Program-made: the position numbers and the translations under genes | NCBI RefSeq assembly: GCF_932294415.1 | Contig: NC_065535.1 | Coordinates: forward strand, 9,136,782-9,200,781 | DNA from: Quercus robur | Taxonomy: Eukaryota > Streptophyta > Magnoliopsida > Fagales > Fagaceae | Reading direction: 5' to 3' | Length of the DNA: 64,000 nt | Notes under the pieces: generated by a model | What the model was told of the DNA's origin: nothing | The model's database searches: none | What the model saw: only the letters and a program-made list of their open reading frames with translations | Part shown: positions 31,537-43,681 of the stretch, piece after piece | Layout: every line of letters begins with the position of its first letter | Position numbering within the stretch: position 1 is the stretch's first letter

Positions 31537-33677
31537 ATGTCTAGTGCGTCAAGTAACCAGTCGGTGGTTCGTGATGGGACGGAATACGAGGATGTATACC
31601 CGTCCGGTCACAAAGACCAAGAGAGCCCCGGCGAAGATAGGAGTCCGTCTGCCTCCTCTTCATCCTCAACAAATGAGGATGTGGAGATAGTCGAAGTAGA
31701 GGGTTCTGATGACAACGGGGATCAACAACTGGAGTCCGTTGTAGGCGCTGATGGACTAAGGCAGTTCATCATGTTGCCAGAGTGGACTGTGCATAGGTTT
31801 ACATCCGTCATCAGGGAGAGACATTTCAGCACCTTCAGGACCAACTTCCAAATCCCAGACTATGTCTCCATCCGTCTACCATATGTGTCGGAGAAGTGTT
31901 ATTACGAAGGGGTAGACGGTGTAGGAGTGTACGAGCAGGCATTGAAGGCTGGACTTCGATTCCCGCTTTCTACACTTCATAGGGAACTCTTGCAGTATCT
32001 GGGGTTGTCCGTCACCCAGATATCCCCTAACGCCTGGAGGGTCTTCATAGCCATGGAGATTCTTTACGGTGCAATGTCAAACGGGGAAAGGAAATTGACG
32101 GTCCGTGAATTCCTTCACTGTTACCGTCCAGACGAGATTTCTGGATCAAGGGGGATGTACAGTTTTGCCAGTCGGAGCCCCTTGTTGAAGGTGATCTTTG
32201 AGACCCCAGACTCAAATAGAGACTGGAAGAGTCGGTACTTCTTCCTGGAGGGTGACAGATGGATGAACCATCCAGGGGAGACGGAGTACATGCCCGTCGA
32301 CACAACTTGGGCAGTTATAAATCAGACACGTATGCATCCGTCTAAATTTTGTACTGCCTTTCATATCCGTCCAGTTATATGTGTATATCTTGATCATTTT
32401 TCTTTGCAGGTAGACGGCGCCCACAAGTCAGCCTCGAGGAGTTTAGCTTCCTTGAAAAGGTCTGCAAGAAAACTACGCCGGAGGAAAGGACTTGGGCTAA
32501 GTTGGTGAACCCGAGGACCATTCATTGGTACTGTGACGGTCCTGAGCCCACCCAAGAAGCGATAAGATACGACGAGCGAGTTCACAAACGTAAGCCCGTC
32601 AACTTTACTTTGTCATTTACTATGCTTTATTTTGTTTTAATTTCATCCGTCATTATTTGCAGAGATGGATGACGCAAAGAGGAGAGCTTTGATCAAGTCC
32701 CAAGCCGTCAAGAAGAGGGAATCCGGCGAGGAGGTTCCTAAGGCATCAGCTTCAGTCCCTAAAAGGAAACTGACGACAAAATCCGACCGTCCCTTTAAGC
32801 AACCAAAGGTCTCTCTTGAACCTGTGGTTGGCTTAATGGCTGAAGGTAACAAGGCCGTCACCCCAGCGAAGCAGGGGAAGGGTAAGGGATTGATGACGGT
32901 CCCAGACGGTAAGCAAGAGAGACCTCCTTCCCTTCTTCGTGATGACTCCAAGTATGCATTGGAGAAGCTGTCGTCCATCATCACGGCAGAAGACTATGAA
33001 GACTTGGGAAACCATTCGACGGAGGCCATGGGGGAGACGGGCCTCTTCGCCGTCGCTCAGGTTGGTTATGTTTGTCAAATAAGTTTTTATTTTTCATTCT
33101 TCCTGTTACTTACATTATGTGACGGTCTCTTTTCTATTTGCAGTCCTTGGTCATGATGAAGGGACTACTTGACCGGTGTCTCAACCGTGAGAGTACCTTG
33201 GACCGGGTGCGCGCGAAGGCGCAGCAGACGGAGGAAGAGCTCGGACAACTTCAGAGATGGAGGTCCAAGATGGAGAAGAAGCTGGAGCTTTCTGAGCAGG
33301 CGAGGAAGGAGCTGGAGGAGAAGACGGCCACTTCGCTGACGGTCATAGAGAATAAAGAAGCTGAGATAAAACAACTCAAAGAAGAGCTCCGTCAGGCTAA
33401 AGTGGCAGCCGTCGAGGAGTACCGATGCTCGGAGTCCTGTTTGGGCGAGCTGTCGGACTCCTTCCTCCAAGGATTCGATGATTCCCTCCGTCAAGTCAAG
33501 AAGGCTTATCCAGAGCTGGACTTGACAATGGTCAAACTTGAGGACCAAGCCCAGACTTCTGCCCTCCCCGTCGCCTCTGAAAATACGGAGGACCTTTTTG
33601 GAGACGGTGCTGCTCAAGGAGACGGAGAGTCCGCCCCGTCGAAGGATGTCCCAGTTGCTGAAGAAAAGAAAGATTGA
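31537..33677 (+). pseudogene. antisense coding area of the Tat element (putative gypsy-type transposon domain, coiled coil)
   Basis: It lies on the strand opposite gag-pol, between integrase and the 3' LTR. The first part (from 31537) starts MSSASSNQSVV, has a Ser/acidic stretch, then a domain with VYEQALKAGLRFPLSTLHRE and LQYLGLSVTQISPNAWRVF that matches the 'putative gypsy type transposon' family. A basic middle part follows. The last part (to 33677) is a strong coiled-coil candidate (QARKELEEKTATSLTVIEN, KEAEIKQLKEELRQAK). The open parts are separated by three short intervals that begin GT and end AG, with another upstream of the start codon, so splicing is likely. Tat-lineage elements are known to carry antisense ORFs here. 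Their function is unknown. Confidence 0.7.
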
Positions 33678-34173
33678 TGCATATGTACTTTATTTTGTGA
33701 ACAATCCGTCCTTCTTTTTTATTCATTTTTTAAGACAAACCGTCCTTTTTAATTGTATTGAACATTTGCCTTTGGGGCTTTTGGCTTAAAGTTCACATGC
33801 TTTTTATAATTGTTTGGTGCTCTGTTTAAAGCTCCGTCTACCTTCTTGAGGGAGTATTTTTGTGAGAATATTTGTTAATCTGTGATGATCCGTCCACATT
33901 GCGGACTTGTTATCTTGTGTTGATTGAGCATTTACATCGGTGAGGATTTTCCTTTTCCGTCTGTTTTGAGAGGTTTATTACGCGGACCGTCCACTTTGTG
34001 GCGTTGTTCATTACTTTTAAATATATTGCGTATTTAATGGACTTGTAGAAAATTTTAACGTAGCTAGTTTCTGTCCACTTTGCGAAAACGTCCATCTATT
34101 ATATCCGTCCACCTTGGGACTTTATTTCATGTAGGACAGTCCGTCCATCTCAAGGACTTTATTTCATGTATTT

Positions 34174-34674
34174 CAACATCTTAGTGATCTGTCCACTTTG
34201 TGGACTAATTACATCACCTTAGTGATCCGTCCACTTGGTGGACCTATGTTTCATCACCTTAGTGATCCGTCCACTTTGTGGACCTATGTTTCATCACCTT
34301 AGTGATCCGTCCACTTTGTGGACCTATGTTTCATCACCTTCCACTTTGTGGACTCACGTTTCATCACCTTAGTGATCCGTCCACTTTGTGGACCTATGTT
34401 TCATCACCTTAGTGATCCGTCCACTTTGTGGACCTATGTTTCATCACCTTAGTGATCCGTCCACTTGGTGGACTCACGTTTCATCACCTTAGTGATCCGT
34501 CCACTTTGTGGACCTATGTTTCATCACCTTAGTGATCCGTCCACTTTGTGGACCTATGTTTCATCACCTTAGTGATCCGTCCACTTTGTGGACCTATGTT
34601 TCATCACCTTAGTGATCCGTCCACTTTGTGGACCTATGTTTCATCACCTTAGTGATCCGTCCACTTTGTGGACT
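34174..34674. repeat. tandem array of a 40-bp unit, about 12 copies
   Basis: The unit is catcaccttagtgatccgtc plus cactttgtggacctatgttt. Each contains the palindrome GTCCAC-TT(T/G)-GTGGAC. One unit is shortened and a few carry a G for T in the loop or 'actcacgttt' in place of 'acctatgttt'. Diverged GTCCA...TGGAC units continue to about 34862. Such arrays between pol and the 3' LTR are usual in Tat elements. Confidence 0.95.
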
Positions 34675-35055
34675 TCGGGTGACCGTCCCTGTAGGACGAT
34701 CCGTCCATCTTGTGGACTTCATATTGCGTCCGTCCATCTTGTGGACTTATGGTTATCATCCCTGTAGGATGATCCGTCCACCTTGTGGACTTAGGGGGAT
34801 CGTCCTTGTAGGATAATCCGTCCATCTTGTGGACTTCTATCGTTTCCGTTAACTTTGTGGACAATTGCAATGACATACATTCGAGTAGAAGATCAAAATT
34901 GCATCTGATTATAGAAATGCGTAATGGAAAAGTGCCTGCCCCTTTGGGCTTAAAAAAGGCACGACAATATTGTAGCAAAAGTAGTTAAACAGTGCCAAAA
35001 AAAAGGTTAATAATGCCAAAAAGTCTTAAAAGAGAAACTGGTTGTCGTGTCGCTA

Positions 35056-38000
35056 TCACTGGTAGTATTTCCTCAAGTGCTCGGCATTCCACGGATGTGG
35101 TAGCTTTTCTCCGTCTATTGTCTCCAGGTGGTATGTCCCTTTCCTTTTCCACGACGTAACTCTGTAGGGTCCTTCCCAGTTGGGGCCGAGTTTTCCCTGT
35201 GTAGGGTCTCTTGTTGTACCCATGACCCTCCTGAGTACGAGGTCTCCTACTTGGAAGCTTCTTTGTCGGACCCGGGAGTTGAAATGTCTGGACATCCGAT
35301 CCTGGTATCTAGCGATCCTTTGTTCTGCTGCCGACCTGACCTCATCTATAAGGTCCAGCTGTAGCCTCATGGATTCGTCATTCCTTCCCTCGTCGTGGTT
35401 GTGAACCCTGTAGCTTGTGAGCCCAACTTCCGCTGGGATGACTGCCTCGCTCCCGTATGTCAGTCGAAACGGTGTCTCTCCTGTCGGAGTCCTCGCCGTT
35501 GTCCTATATGCCCACAGTATGCTTGGCAGTTCTTCTGGCCATATGCCCTTTGCCCCCTCGAGCCGAGTCTTGATAATCTTTAGCAGGGATCGGTTTGTGA
35601 CCTCAACCTGACCGTTAGCCTGAGGATGGGCGGGGGATGAGTAGTGGTTTTTTATTCCTAGCTGTGAGCAGAAATCACGGAAGGGGCCGTTATCGAACTG
35701 CCTCCCGTTATCTGAGACAAGGACCCTAGGAATACCAAACCTACATACTATGTTCCGCCAGACAAAACTTCTAATGTTCTTTTCTGTAATGGTGGCCAAG
35801 GCTTCCGCTTCTACCCATTTCGTGAAGTAGTCAATGCCCACTACCAAGAACTTTAGCTGCCTTATCGCCGTTGGGAAAGGTCCCATGATGTCCAGTCCCC
35901 ACTGAGCGAACGGCCATGGAGCCGTTATGGGGGTTAGCTCTTCAGCTGGCTGTCCGATAAAATTGCTGAACCTCTGGCATTTGTCGCATCTTTTAACATA
36001 GGACTCAGCATCCTTTTGCATGGTCGGCCAGTAGTATCCAGCTCGTAACAGTTTGTGCACCAACTACCGCGATCCAGAATGGTTCTCGCATATTCCTTCG
36101 TGTACTTCCCTCATCACGTAGTCTGCCTCTTCAACCCCGAGACATCTTTGGTAAGGACGGGAGAAACCTCTCTTGTAAAGAATGTCTTTTATCAAGACGA
36201 ACCTTGCCGCTCGGACTTTGAGCTTTCTTGCTGCCTCCTTCTCTTCAGGCAATATCCCGTCCTTTAAGTATGAAGCTATCGGCGTAGTCCAGTTTCTTTC
36301 GGAGCGTATCTCCTGCATGTTGTCGGGGTCTATTAGCGGAAAGATTTGAACAAAGGGAAGTACATTACCCGGTGTTATCATATGTTCTGCTGAAGCGGCT
36401 TTGGCTAGCCGATCAGCGAGCTCATTGTCTCCCCTGGGGATCTGGACGAACGTTGCTTTTAGCCCGTCGACTCTTGCCCTCACTTGATCAAGATATCTCT
36501 TCAACCTTTCCCCTTTGCATTCATAATCTCCGTTTACTTGATTGGTGACGACTTGAGAGTCGCAATGCACGGCCACACTTTCAGCTCCGGGGGCTTTAGC
36601 TAGGTCGAGTCCTGCTGCTACCGCTTCGTATTCTGCTTCATTGTTGGTAATGGGGAAGTCGAGACGGACCATACATTCAATCTTGTCTCCTTCAGGTGAC
36701 AGCAATACTATGCCGGCTCCTCCAACTCGCTTATTGGATGATCCGTCGGTGTAGACGTTCCACTGGGGGGGTTCTTCTGCCCCCTTGTCCGCGTCATGCG
36801 TAAACTCAGCTATGAAGTCGGCTACAGCTTGTCCTTTGATGGCCACACGTGGACGGTACTTGATGTCAAACTCACTTAATTCTATTGCCCACAGCGTCAG
36901 TCGACCCGCGGCTTCAGGATTACTCAGCGCCCTTCGCAAGGGCTTGTCGGTCATCACGTTCACGGTATGGGCTTGAAAGTAGGGTTTGAGCTTGCGAGCC
37001 GCTGTGACCAACGCAAAAGCGAGTTTCTCCATAGGTTGGTATCTTTCCTCGGCACCGCGGAGCGCCCGGCTGGCGTAGTACACGGGCTTCTGTGCCCTGT
37101 CGTCCTCTCTGATTAAGGCCGCGCTGACGGCCGCCGTGGAGACAGCCAAATAGAGGAAGAGTTCTTCACCTTGTTGCGAGGGGCTCAGCAGAGGTGGTGA
37201 AGATAGATAGGTTTTTAACTCCTCGAAGGCTCGCTGACACTCGTCCGTCCACTTGAAAGACTTTTTCAATGTTCGAAAGAAGGGTAAACACTTGTCCGTC
37301 GCTCTCGACACGAATCTATTCAGTGCCGCTACCTTGCCGTTAAGGCTCTGTACTTCCTTCACGTTTCTCGGGGGGGCCATCTCCATTATGGCTCGGATTT
37401 TGTTCGGGTTAGCTTCAATCCCCCTTTGAGATACCATGAATCCTAGGAATTTGCCCGCCGTTACACCGAATGCGCACTTTCCCGGATTGAGTTTCATGTT
37501 GTAGGATCGAAGTGTGCCGAATGTTTCCTTCAGATCTTCCAAGTGGTCTTCCTCCTTCCGGCTCTTCACTAGCATGTCGTCGACATAGACTTGGACATTC
37601 CTCCCGATTTGCTGTGCAAACATCTTGTTCATTAGTCTCTGGTATGTTGCCCCTGCATTCTTCAGGCCGAATGGCATTACTCTGTAACAGAAGAGTCCTT
37701 GGCTGGTTACAAACGAAGTCTTCTCCTGATCGTCCTCGTGCATGCGGATCTGGTTATAACCCGAGAAAGCATCCATGAAACTTAGCAACTGGTGTTGAGC
37801 CGTCGAGTCGACTAGGATGTCGACCCTTGGAAGGGGATAGCTATCTTTGGGGCATGCTTTGTTAAGATCTGTGAAGTCCACGCACATCCGCCATTTGCCG
37901 CTCGTTTTCTTCACCATTACCACATTCGCCAGCCAATCGGGGTAGTAGACCTCCCTAATGAAGCTTGCCTCTTGGAGTTTGCGGACCTCTTCCGCGATTG

Positions 38001-40287
38001 CTTGGTCTCGTTCCGGGGCGAATACTCTCTTCTTCTGTCGGACGGGTGGAAACGAGGGCAACACATTCAACTTATGTACCATGACCGAGGGATCGATTCC
38101 TGGCATATCGTCATGGCTCCAGGGGAACACATCCTTATTGCTTCTCAGGAAAGCTACGAGCTCTTGACGGATTGCGGGTTTGGCAAGCGTTCCGATCCTG
38201 GTGGTTCGGTCTGGATTGGAACTGTCGAGAGTTATTTCCTCTAGCTTTTCTGTAGGTTCTGCCGTCGTTCGGTGTTCTTCTATGTTCAAGGCCTGGATCT
38301 GGTCTTCCACCTCCATCATAGCTACGTAGCATTCTCGTGCGGCAATTTGACTTCCGCGTAGCTCTCCTACCCCATACTCCGTTGGGAACTTGATCATCAG
38401 GTGGTAAGTTGATGTTGCCGCCTTCCAGGAGTTGAGCGTTGGTCGTCCGATAATAGCATTGTAGGCTGACGAGCAATCGACCACTAAGAATGTTACGTCC
38501 TTGGTGATTTGTTGAGGGTAATCTCCTACTGTCACCGATAACGTGACTGCGCCCAAAGGGAATATCCTACTCCCTCCGAAACCAACGAGTGGGGCGTTTG
38601 TCGGTATCAGCAGCTCCCTATCAATCCTCATTTGTTGGAACGCCGGATAATACAAGATGTCGGCCGAACTACCGTTGTCGACCAACACTCGGTGGATGTT
38701 GTAGTCGCCTGCCCGCAAGGTGACGACGAGGGCATCGTCGTGTGGATGGTGTAGGCGTCTCGCATCCTCTTCCGAGAACCCAATAATAGGGCCTTCCCTT
38801 CTTGCCATCTTCGGCACTGTGCCTGCCAATTGAACATTCTGTACCATCCGAAGATATGTTTTGCTAGCCTTTTTTGACGATCCGGCCGCACCTGTTCCTC
38901 CAATTATCATCCTTATATCCCCCAATGGGGGCCTTGGTCGCTCGTTCTCTCGGCGGGGGTGTTGTTCTTGTGGGGGTTGATCCGCTCTCTCCTTACTGAC
39001 GAACTTCTTCAATTTCCCTTGTCGGATAAGGGTTTCGATTTGTTGCTTCAAATCATAGCAGTCGGCCGTGTCGTGACCATGGTCACGGTGGAAGCGGCAA
39101 TATTTGTCTCTGGACCTTTTGTTGGGATCACTCTTCAGCTTTCCCGGAAACGTCAGGGATCCTTCGTCCTTAATCTGCATTAGGACTTGGTCTATCGGGG
39201 CGGTCAACGGAGTGAAACTTGTGAACCTTCCGCCCATTGGTTTTGGGTGTCTCTCCTCCCTTCGATCTCCCATCCGTCCTCTCTTCCGCCCCTGGTCCTG
39301 TCGAGGGTCCTCTTGTCTGTCCCTTTTCTTGGGTCTGTCTTCTCGGGCTAACAGTGCGTCTTCAGCGTTCATGTACTTGGTGGCCCTGTAAAGCATCTCT
39401 GACATGGTCTTTGGGTCGTTTTTGTATAGGGAGAACAAAAACTTACCCCCCTTCAGCCCGTTCGTGAACGCTGCCACTAATATCTTGTCGTCGGCTTCGT
39501 CGATCAATAGCGCTTCTTTATTGAAGCGTGATATGTAAGCCCGTAGCGTCTCCTTCTCTCTCTGCTTGATATTCATCAAACAAGCTGTTGATTTCTTGTA
39601 CCAATGCCCTCCGATGAAGTGCGTAGTGAACTGAGCGCTCAGCTCCTTGAAGGTGCCGATTGAGTTTGGTGTTAGTCGGCTGAACCAAATCCTTGCCGCG
39701 CCCTTCAGGGTTGTAGGGAATGCCCTACACATAATTGCGTCTGCCACTCCCTGAAGGTGCATCAGGGTCTTGAAGGTCTCTAGGTGATCGAGTGGATCTT
39801 TGATTCCGTCATAACTGTCCATACTCGGCATGCGGAACTTACTCGGCAGGGGGAAGGAATTGACGGACGCCGTAAATGGCGAGTCAGTCCGGTTGACAAG
39901 GTCGTCAAGATCGCTAGACACTCGCCCCTTGAGAGCGTTCATCAGGACTTCCATCTGTTCCTTCATCGCCTGCATCTCCGCGATGATGGGTTGTGGAGCT
40001 GTATCCGTCACTGATGGGATGCTAGCGTCCCGTCGCACTTGTTTGCTCGGGGCGTTACTCTCCTGTTGTCCGTCATTATTTCTCCTTTCCTCACTGTTCC
40101 CTTCTTGATCTTTTCCTTGGCTATTCACCGCCGCACTCTTTTGATTCAGCTGCTCTACCAGGTCGTGGTTTTGTTTGGTGAGGCGCTCCACGGCTGCAGC
40201 GAGCGTCTTGACCTGTCTCTCAAGGGCAGTCGTAGGGGCTTCTTCCTGGACGTCATTTGTGGTTGCCATCGAGCGTGTGAGTACCAT
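35056..40287 (-). pseudogene. Tat-lineage gag-pol area
   Basis: Order from 40287 downward: N-terminal coiled coil (LERQVKTLAAAVERLTKQN), the retrotransposon Gag domain (CRAFPTTLKGAARIWFSRL), and a zinc-binding CRFHRDHGHDTADC knuckle. Next come the aspartic protease (VLVDNGSSADILYY), RT (LNKACPKDSYPLP, QVYVDDMLVKS), RNase H, and a second RNase H (VYTDGSSNKRVGGAGIVL) that marks the Tat lineage. Integrase follows with its zinc-binding segment (CDKCQRF), the DDE core (GLDIMGPFP, VSDNGRQFDN, ANGQVEVTNR) and a C-terminal GPYRV module. The proteins would build particles, copy the RNA and integrate the DNA. About one break is seen in pol; otherwise the area looks whole and young. Confidence 0.95.
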
Positions 40288-40319
40288 GTAACTCTTTTGT
40301 CTAGGAAACGTCGATTTTT

Positions 40320-40338
40320 TCCCACAGACGGCGCCAAC
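40320..40338 (-). promoter_or_regulatory. primer-binding site of the Tat element
   Basis: On the minus strand it reads gttggcgccgtctgtggga, directly next to the 5' LTR. The TGGCGCC core is usual for Tat/Athila-type Gypsy elements. The element at 52-55 kb has the same core (ttggcgccatttgtggga). Confidence 0.85.
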
Positions 40339-40826
40339 TGATGACGTCGAAAATTGTCACCAATAGGTCACACCGTACTCGCGACTCGAATCGAACCTGC
40401 ACGACAAGAACAATCGACGGACGTCCTTCAGGGAGCACCGGTGTGGTGCCGGCCAAAGGCTCTCCGACGGTCAAGTTAGATTTGTTCTGTTTTACTTAGA
40501 GCGTTAGAGAGGGTCAATTAAAGCGTACCTCGATTTCTGGGGGTATTATGCCTTTTATAGTGTTAAAGGGTTGACTTTTCCTTTTTGGTTTCCACATCTT
40601 TTCAATGTGGGACTCTACTCCCAATTCTCCTAAGCGTGGTGAGCAAGGATTCCCATTTCCGGATCATGGGGTCTTTCTGGGCTATGGACGTTTCGGATCA
40701 TGGGCCCTTACAATGTCAGTCAGTGATGGGCCTTCGAAGCTAGGACCATCATCACACAGGCCCAAGGGACCCAGTTCGTCAGGCCCATTAAGGTAAGCCA
40801 TTAGGCCCAATATTTTATCATCTTCA
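40339..40826 (-). repeat. 5' LTR of the Tat Gypsy element
   Basis: It is identical over 488 bases to 30483-30970 and is followed by target-site copy cttct (40827-40831). Its outer edge is 104 bases from the LACTB2-like exon at 40931. Confidence 0.97.
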
Positions 40827-40930
40827 CTTCTAATTAATGTTGGTTCCCAAATCAACAGGAAAGCTCCAAACTAATTCCCCTCGTGGGCTGGACCTAAATT
40901 CTCTACTAATTTATCTGTGCTTTGTTTCAG

Positions 40931-40976
40931 TCAAGGAAGTGCCATCTTGGACATTACTTCTGGTGGAAATATGACT
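40931..40976 (+). pseudogene. LACTB2-like exon: QGSAILDITSGGNMT
   Basis: The 46-base exon has a TTTCAG acceptor and GTAAGT donor. The first base completes the split glycine codon of the previous exon, then QGSAILDITSGGNMT follows, matching the family exactly as remembered. No lesion was seen. Confidence 0.9.
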
Positions 40977-41327
40977 GTAAGTTCATGTGAAGGTCCTAAT
41001 AATGATACATAATTACTCTCCTTTCCATTATGGACTACTCTTATGAGCCAATATTGTTGTGCTATACACAAAGTTTAAAGTGTTCTCATTACTATTGCAT
41101 TTCTTTTTTATTTCCTATACGCTAAATATGGCTAAAGTTGGACCTTCCATAATCAGATTTACATATTATGCCGTAATCAATAAAATACAATTGACAAATA
41201 TCAGTAATACCATTTGATATTTTTCCATTTTTTTAAAAGGTCTGAGTTGGTCTATCTTAGGTTTTGTATTGTCACCCTTCCTCTGCCTCATATAAAGTGG
41301 TAGTATATGTTGGGGTTTGCCAAATTA

Positions 41328-41837
41328 GGTCACGTTTGGTAGACTGTGGTAGACACTATAATATAATAGATATTCTTATAGCATAAATATTTGGTTGTTT
41401 GATTATATTTTTATTACAATGAATAGTTATTCCTTATGAATAACTATTCTTTAAAATGAGGAATAACTATTCCCTATCAAAAGTACTGAATATCTATTAC
41501 TTCACCTTATGTAATAACTTTTTAAAGAAATTTCCTAAAAAACCATTAGTTACCACATTTTCAAAAGGAAAGAAAATAAATTTTTCTTATTGTTAATTAT
41601 TAGCTCTATATTAAACACTCTAAAATAAGTGTATTTTATGAAATTTGACTTAAAAATGATTTAATTGTATCTTCTTTTTATACTCTACTAAATTGTAAAT
41701 GCATATTCAGGATTCTATTTCTAAATGGTCACTAAACTAATGAATAGTAATACTTATTACATTCCAACTTAATGTATTCCTTGTAATATTTATTCCCATT
41801 CCCATGTAATAATCATTACTGTGTACCAAACGTGCCC
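41328..41837. mobile_element. Tourist-like MITE (GGGCACGTTTGGTA ends, TTA target site)
   Basis: The left end ggtcacgtttggta and the reverse complement of the right end, gggcacgtttggta, differ at one position. TTA flanks both sides (41325-41327 and 41838-41840). It is 510 bp and AT-rich, with subterminal repeats of 'gaataactattc' and no coding capacity. The class is PIF/Harbinger-derived, non-autonomous. Confidence 0.85.
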
Positions 41838-41840
41838 TTA

Positions 41841-42500
41841 ATGATCGTTGCACCCTGTAAGAGATTTTAATTTCTTAGAGATCAATGGTTTTGAAGAAAT
41901 TATTTGTGTATTAATTTCTGTGCTCCAATTTTAGTATTAAAGATGTTTTCCTTTTGGAGACGTTAAATTATCTGTTTTAATTTCTTCCAATTATAGTAGC
42001 ATGGTAGTTGGATTTCATTTTGGTTATATGATGACAATATTATAATTAGCATAGATTAGGTCCGTGTTTCAGTTTCTATTCGCATTAAACAGCACTATTT
42101 TGAGTGCAGTTCCTGTGTCTTATTGACACTAAGACAAGGTTTGGTAAAAAAAGAAAAGAAAATCATTACTACATCCTTCACATTTGTACATGGTGGGTCA
42201 TCGTAAATTATCAGTTCCCCCCCTTCTGTCTAAAACTCGATGAAGTGGATTTGCAAACTCCATATGTACTAAATCTATTATATGGAGTAACTATTTCGGC
42301 TATTCTCCTAGAAACTAGCATACCTTAATTACCAAAAATGGCACAACTAACACATGATAAATTAATACATAAATCAATCAGACATATAGATACTCATACT
42401 TTACCAATAATAATACAATGGTTTAATATACATGTAATTGTAATTGCAGTTTCTAAAAACCTTAAAGATTGGTGAAGATTTTGTTTGCTTGTTTATGCAG
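41841..42500. other. intron sequence, nothing recognised
   Basis: AT-rich intron between two LACTB2-like exons, ending in a good tttatgcag acceptor. Confidence 0.5.
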
Positions 42501-42611
42501 CAATACTTCCAAACAACTTACAAATTCATGGATCTTTCCCCCACACACTTTGATTCCCATGCATGGGAGAGTTAACCTGTGGCCAAAGCACGTGCTTTGT
42601 AGATATCTCAA
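42501..42611 (+). pseudogene. LACTB2-like exon: QYFQTTYKFMDLSP...LIPMHGR
   Basis: QYFQTTYKFMDLSP is read in phase. The family continues HTLIPMHGRVNLWPKHVLCRYL, which is present but in another frame because one base is gained in the ccccc/cacaca stretch near 42540. The exon is 111 bases where 110 is expected. The IPMHGR histidine is a family metal ligand. A GTGTGC donor follows and its phase fits the next exon. Confidence 0.88.
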
Positions 42612-43033
42612 GTGTGCGCATGTCATTTTCTCACTTTCCTAATTTAAGCTAAATTTCCTACAAACTTTTTACCTATCATGGGATCTTAGACAATGACTCC
42701 TTTGCAGGTAAACAACACTCCCCCAAACCAAAAAAAAAAAAAAAAAAAGAATTCCCCTATCACCTTTATCTGCAATAACTTTTTTATTATCGGTATTGTT
42801 CGGCCCAAAAGTTTGACTTCTGTCAGCTTTGTCTTCTTACATCTAAGATTTACACTATATGTAACAAGAAGGCTTTTGGTAACGTGTGCTCTAAGGGCAC
42901 ACAATAATTTTTATTTTTGGAAAAAATTTCTCGAAAATTGAAAAAGTATTGACAGCTTTTTCAATTTTTGAGAAAATGTTTCCAAATCCCATGTAACAAT
43001 ATTGTCTACCAAATCCTGACATGGCATATTCAG

Positions 43034-43208
43034 AAACCGCAGAAGTAGAGAAACGTCCATCTGGAAAGCTATAGAAAATGGAGCTGAAACTTTGTTTGAC
43101 ATAGTTGCAGAAGTATACTCTGGATTTGATCGTAGCGTATGGATTCCTGCTGCATCAAATGTGAGGCTTCATGTGAAGCATCTGGCTGAGCAAGATAAGC
43201 TACCAAAG
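43034..43208 (+). pseudogene. LACTB2-like exon: NRRSRETSIWKAIENGAETL
   Basis: The exon encodes NRRSRETSIWKAIENGAETL then FDIVAEVYSGFDRSVWIPAA and SNVRLHVKHLAEQDKLPK, the C-terminal helical domain. TTCAG acceptor and GTAACT donor are intact, and the frame is clean over 175 bases. Confidence 0.92.
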
Positions 43209-43681
43209 GTAACTTTTGCTTGTTTCAACACCAGCATCTCCCATGGCTATACATCAACACATATTATCTTGAATATAAATGTTTTAGTTAAGTAGTTCCC
43301 ATATATCTTGAAAGGGGTAAAGTTAATTTCCTCTCTCTCTCTCTCTTTATTTATTTATTTTTTAACATAAAGACAAATAAAGTGATTATAATATCGTATA
43401 CTTATTATCTCCTTATTGGAAAAATGCTAGATTTGCTTAAAGATACCTTTTTTACTATGGAATTGATCTATATTTTGAGTCAACTTTTAAAAAGATCAGT
43501 CAACCCTTGCCATGAAAGGGCCTTGCCATTAAAAGTTTGTTTGGATACCATTTATTACTGAAAACTGAAAATATTGTAGCAAAATAATTTTTAAATGCGT
43601 GAATAATGCCGTGTGACCTAGTTTTAAAGAAAAAGTTTTTGAATATGGTACTTGTATGTCCCGTGAACAACACGCTTCCCG
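43209..43681. other. intron with CT stretch
   Basis: A short CT/TTTA-rich tract near 43330-43360; nothing else was recognised. Confidence 0.4.

Larger units (their letters stand above)
30483..40826 (-). mobile_element. Ty3/Gypsy element, Tat lineage, young and almost whole
   Basis: The element is 10,344 bp on the minus strand. LTRs are 30483-30970 and 40339-40826, both 488 bp, with no difference seen base by base. Perfect 5-bp target-site copies cttct lie at 30478-30482 and 40827-40831. A TGGCGCCGTCTGTGGG primer-binding site abuts the 5' LTR (40339), and a purine tract abuts the 3' LTR (30971-30990). The coding area (35056-40287) runs Gag, protease, RT, RNase H, a second archaeal-type RNase H, integrase. 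Between integrase and the 3' LTR lie a 40-bp tandem array and an antisense coding area, both features of the Tat lineage. It looks nearly whole, with about one break in pol. Identical LTRs mean a very recent insertion. It lies 104 bases upstream of a LACTB2-like exon. Confidence 0.96.

Noticed and set aside
34174-34674. CRISPR-like regular repeats
   Set aside because: Units are contiguous with no unique spacers, sit inside a plant retrotransposon, and are an ordinary tandem array.
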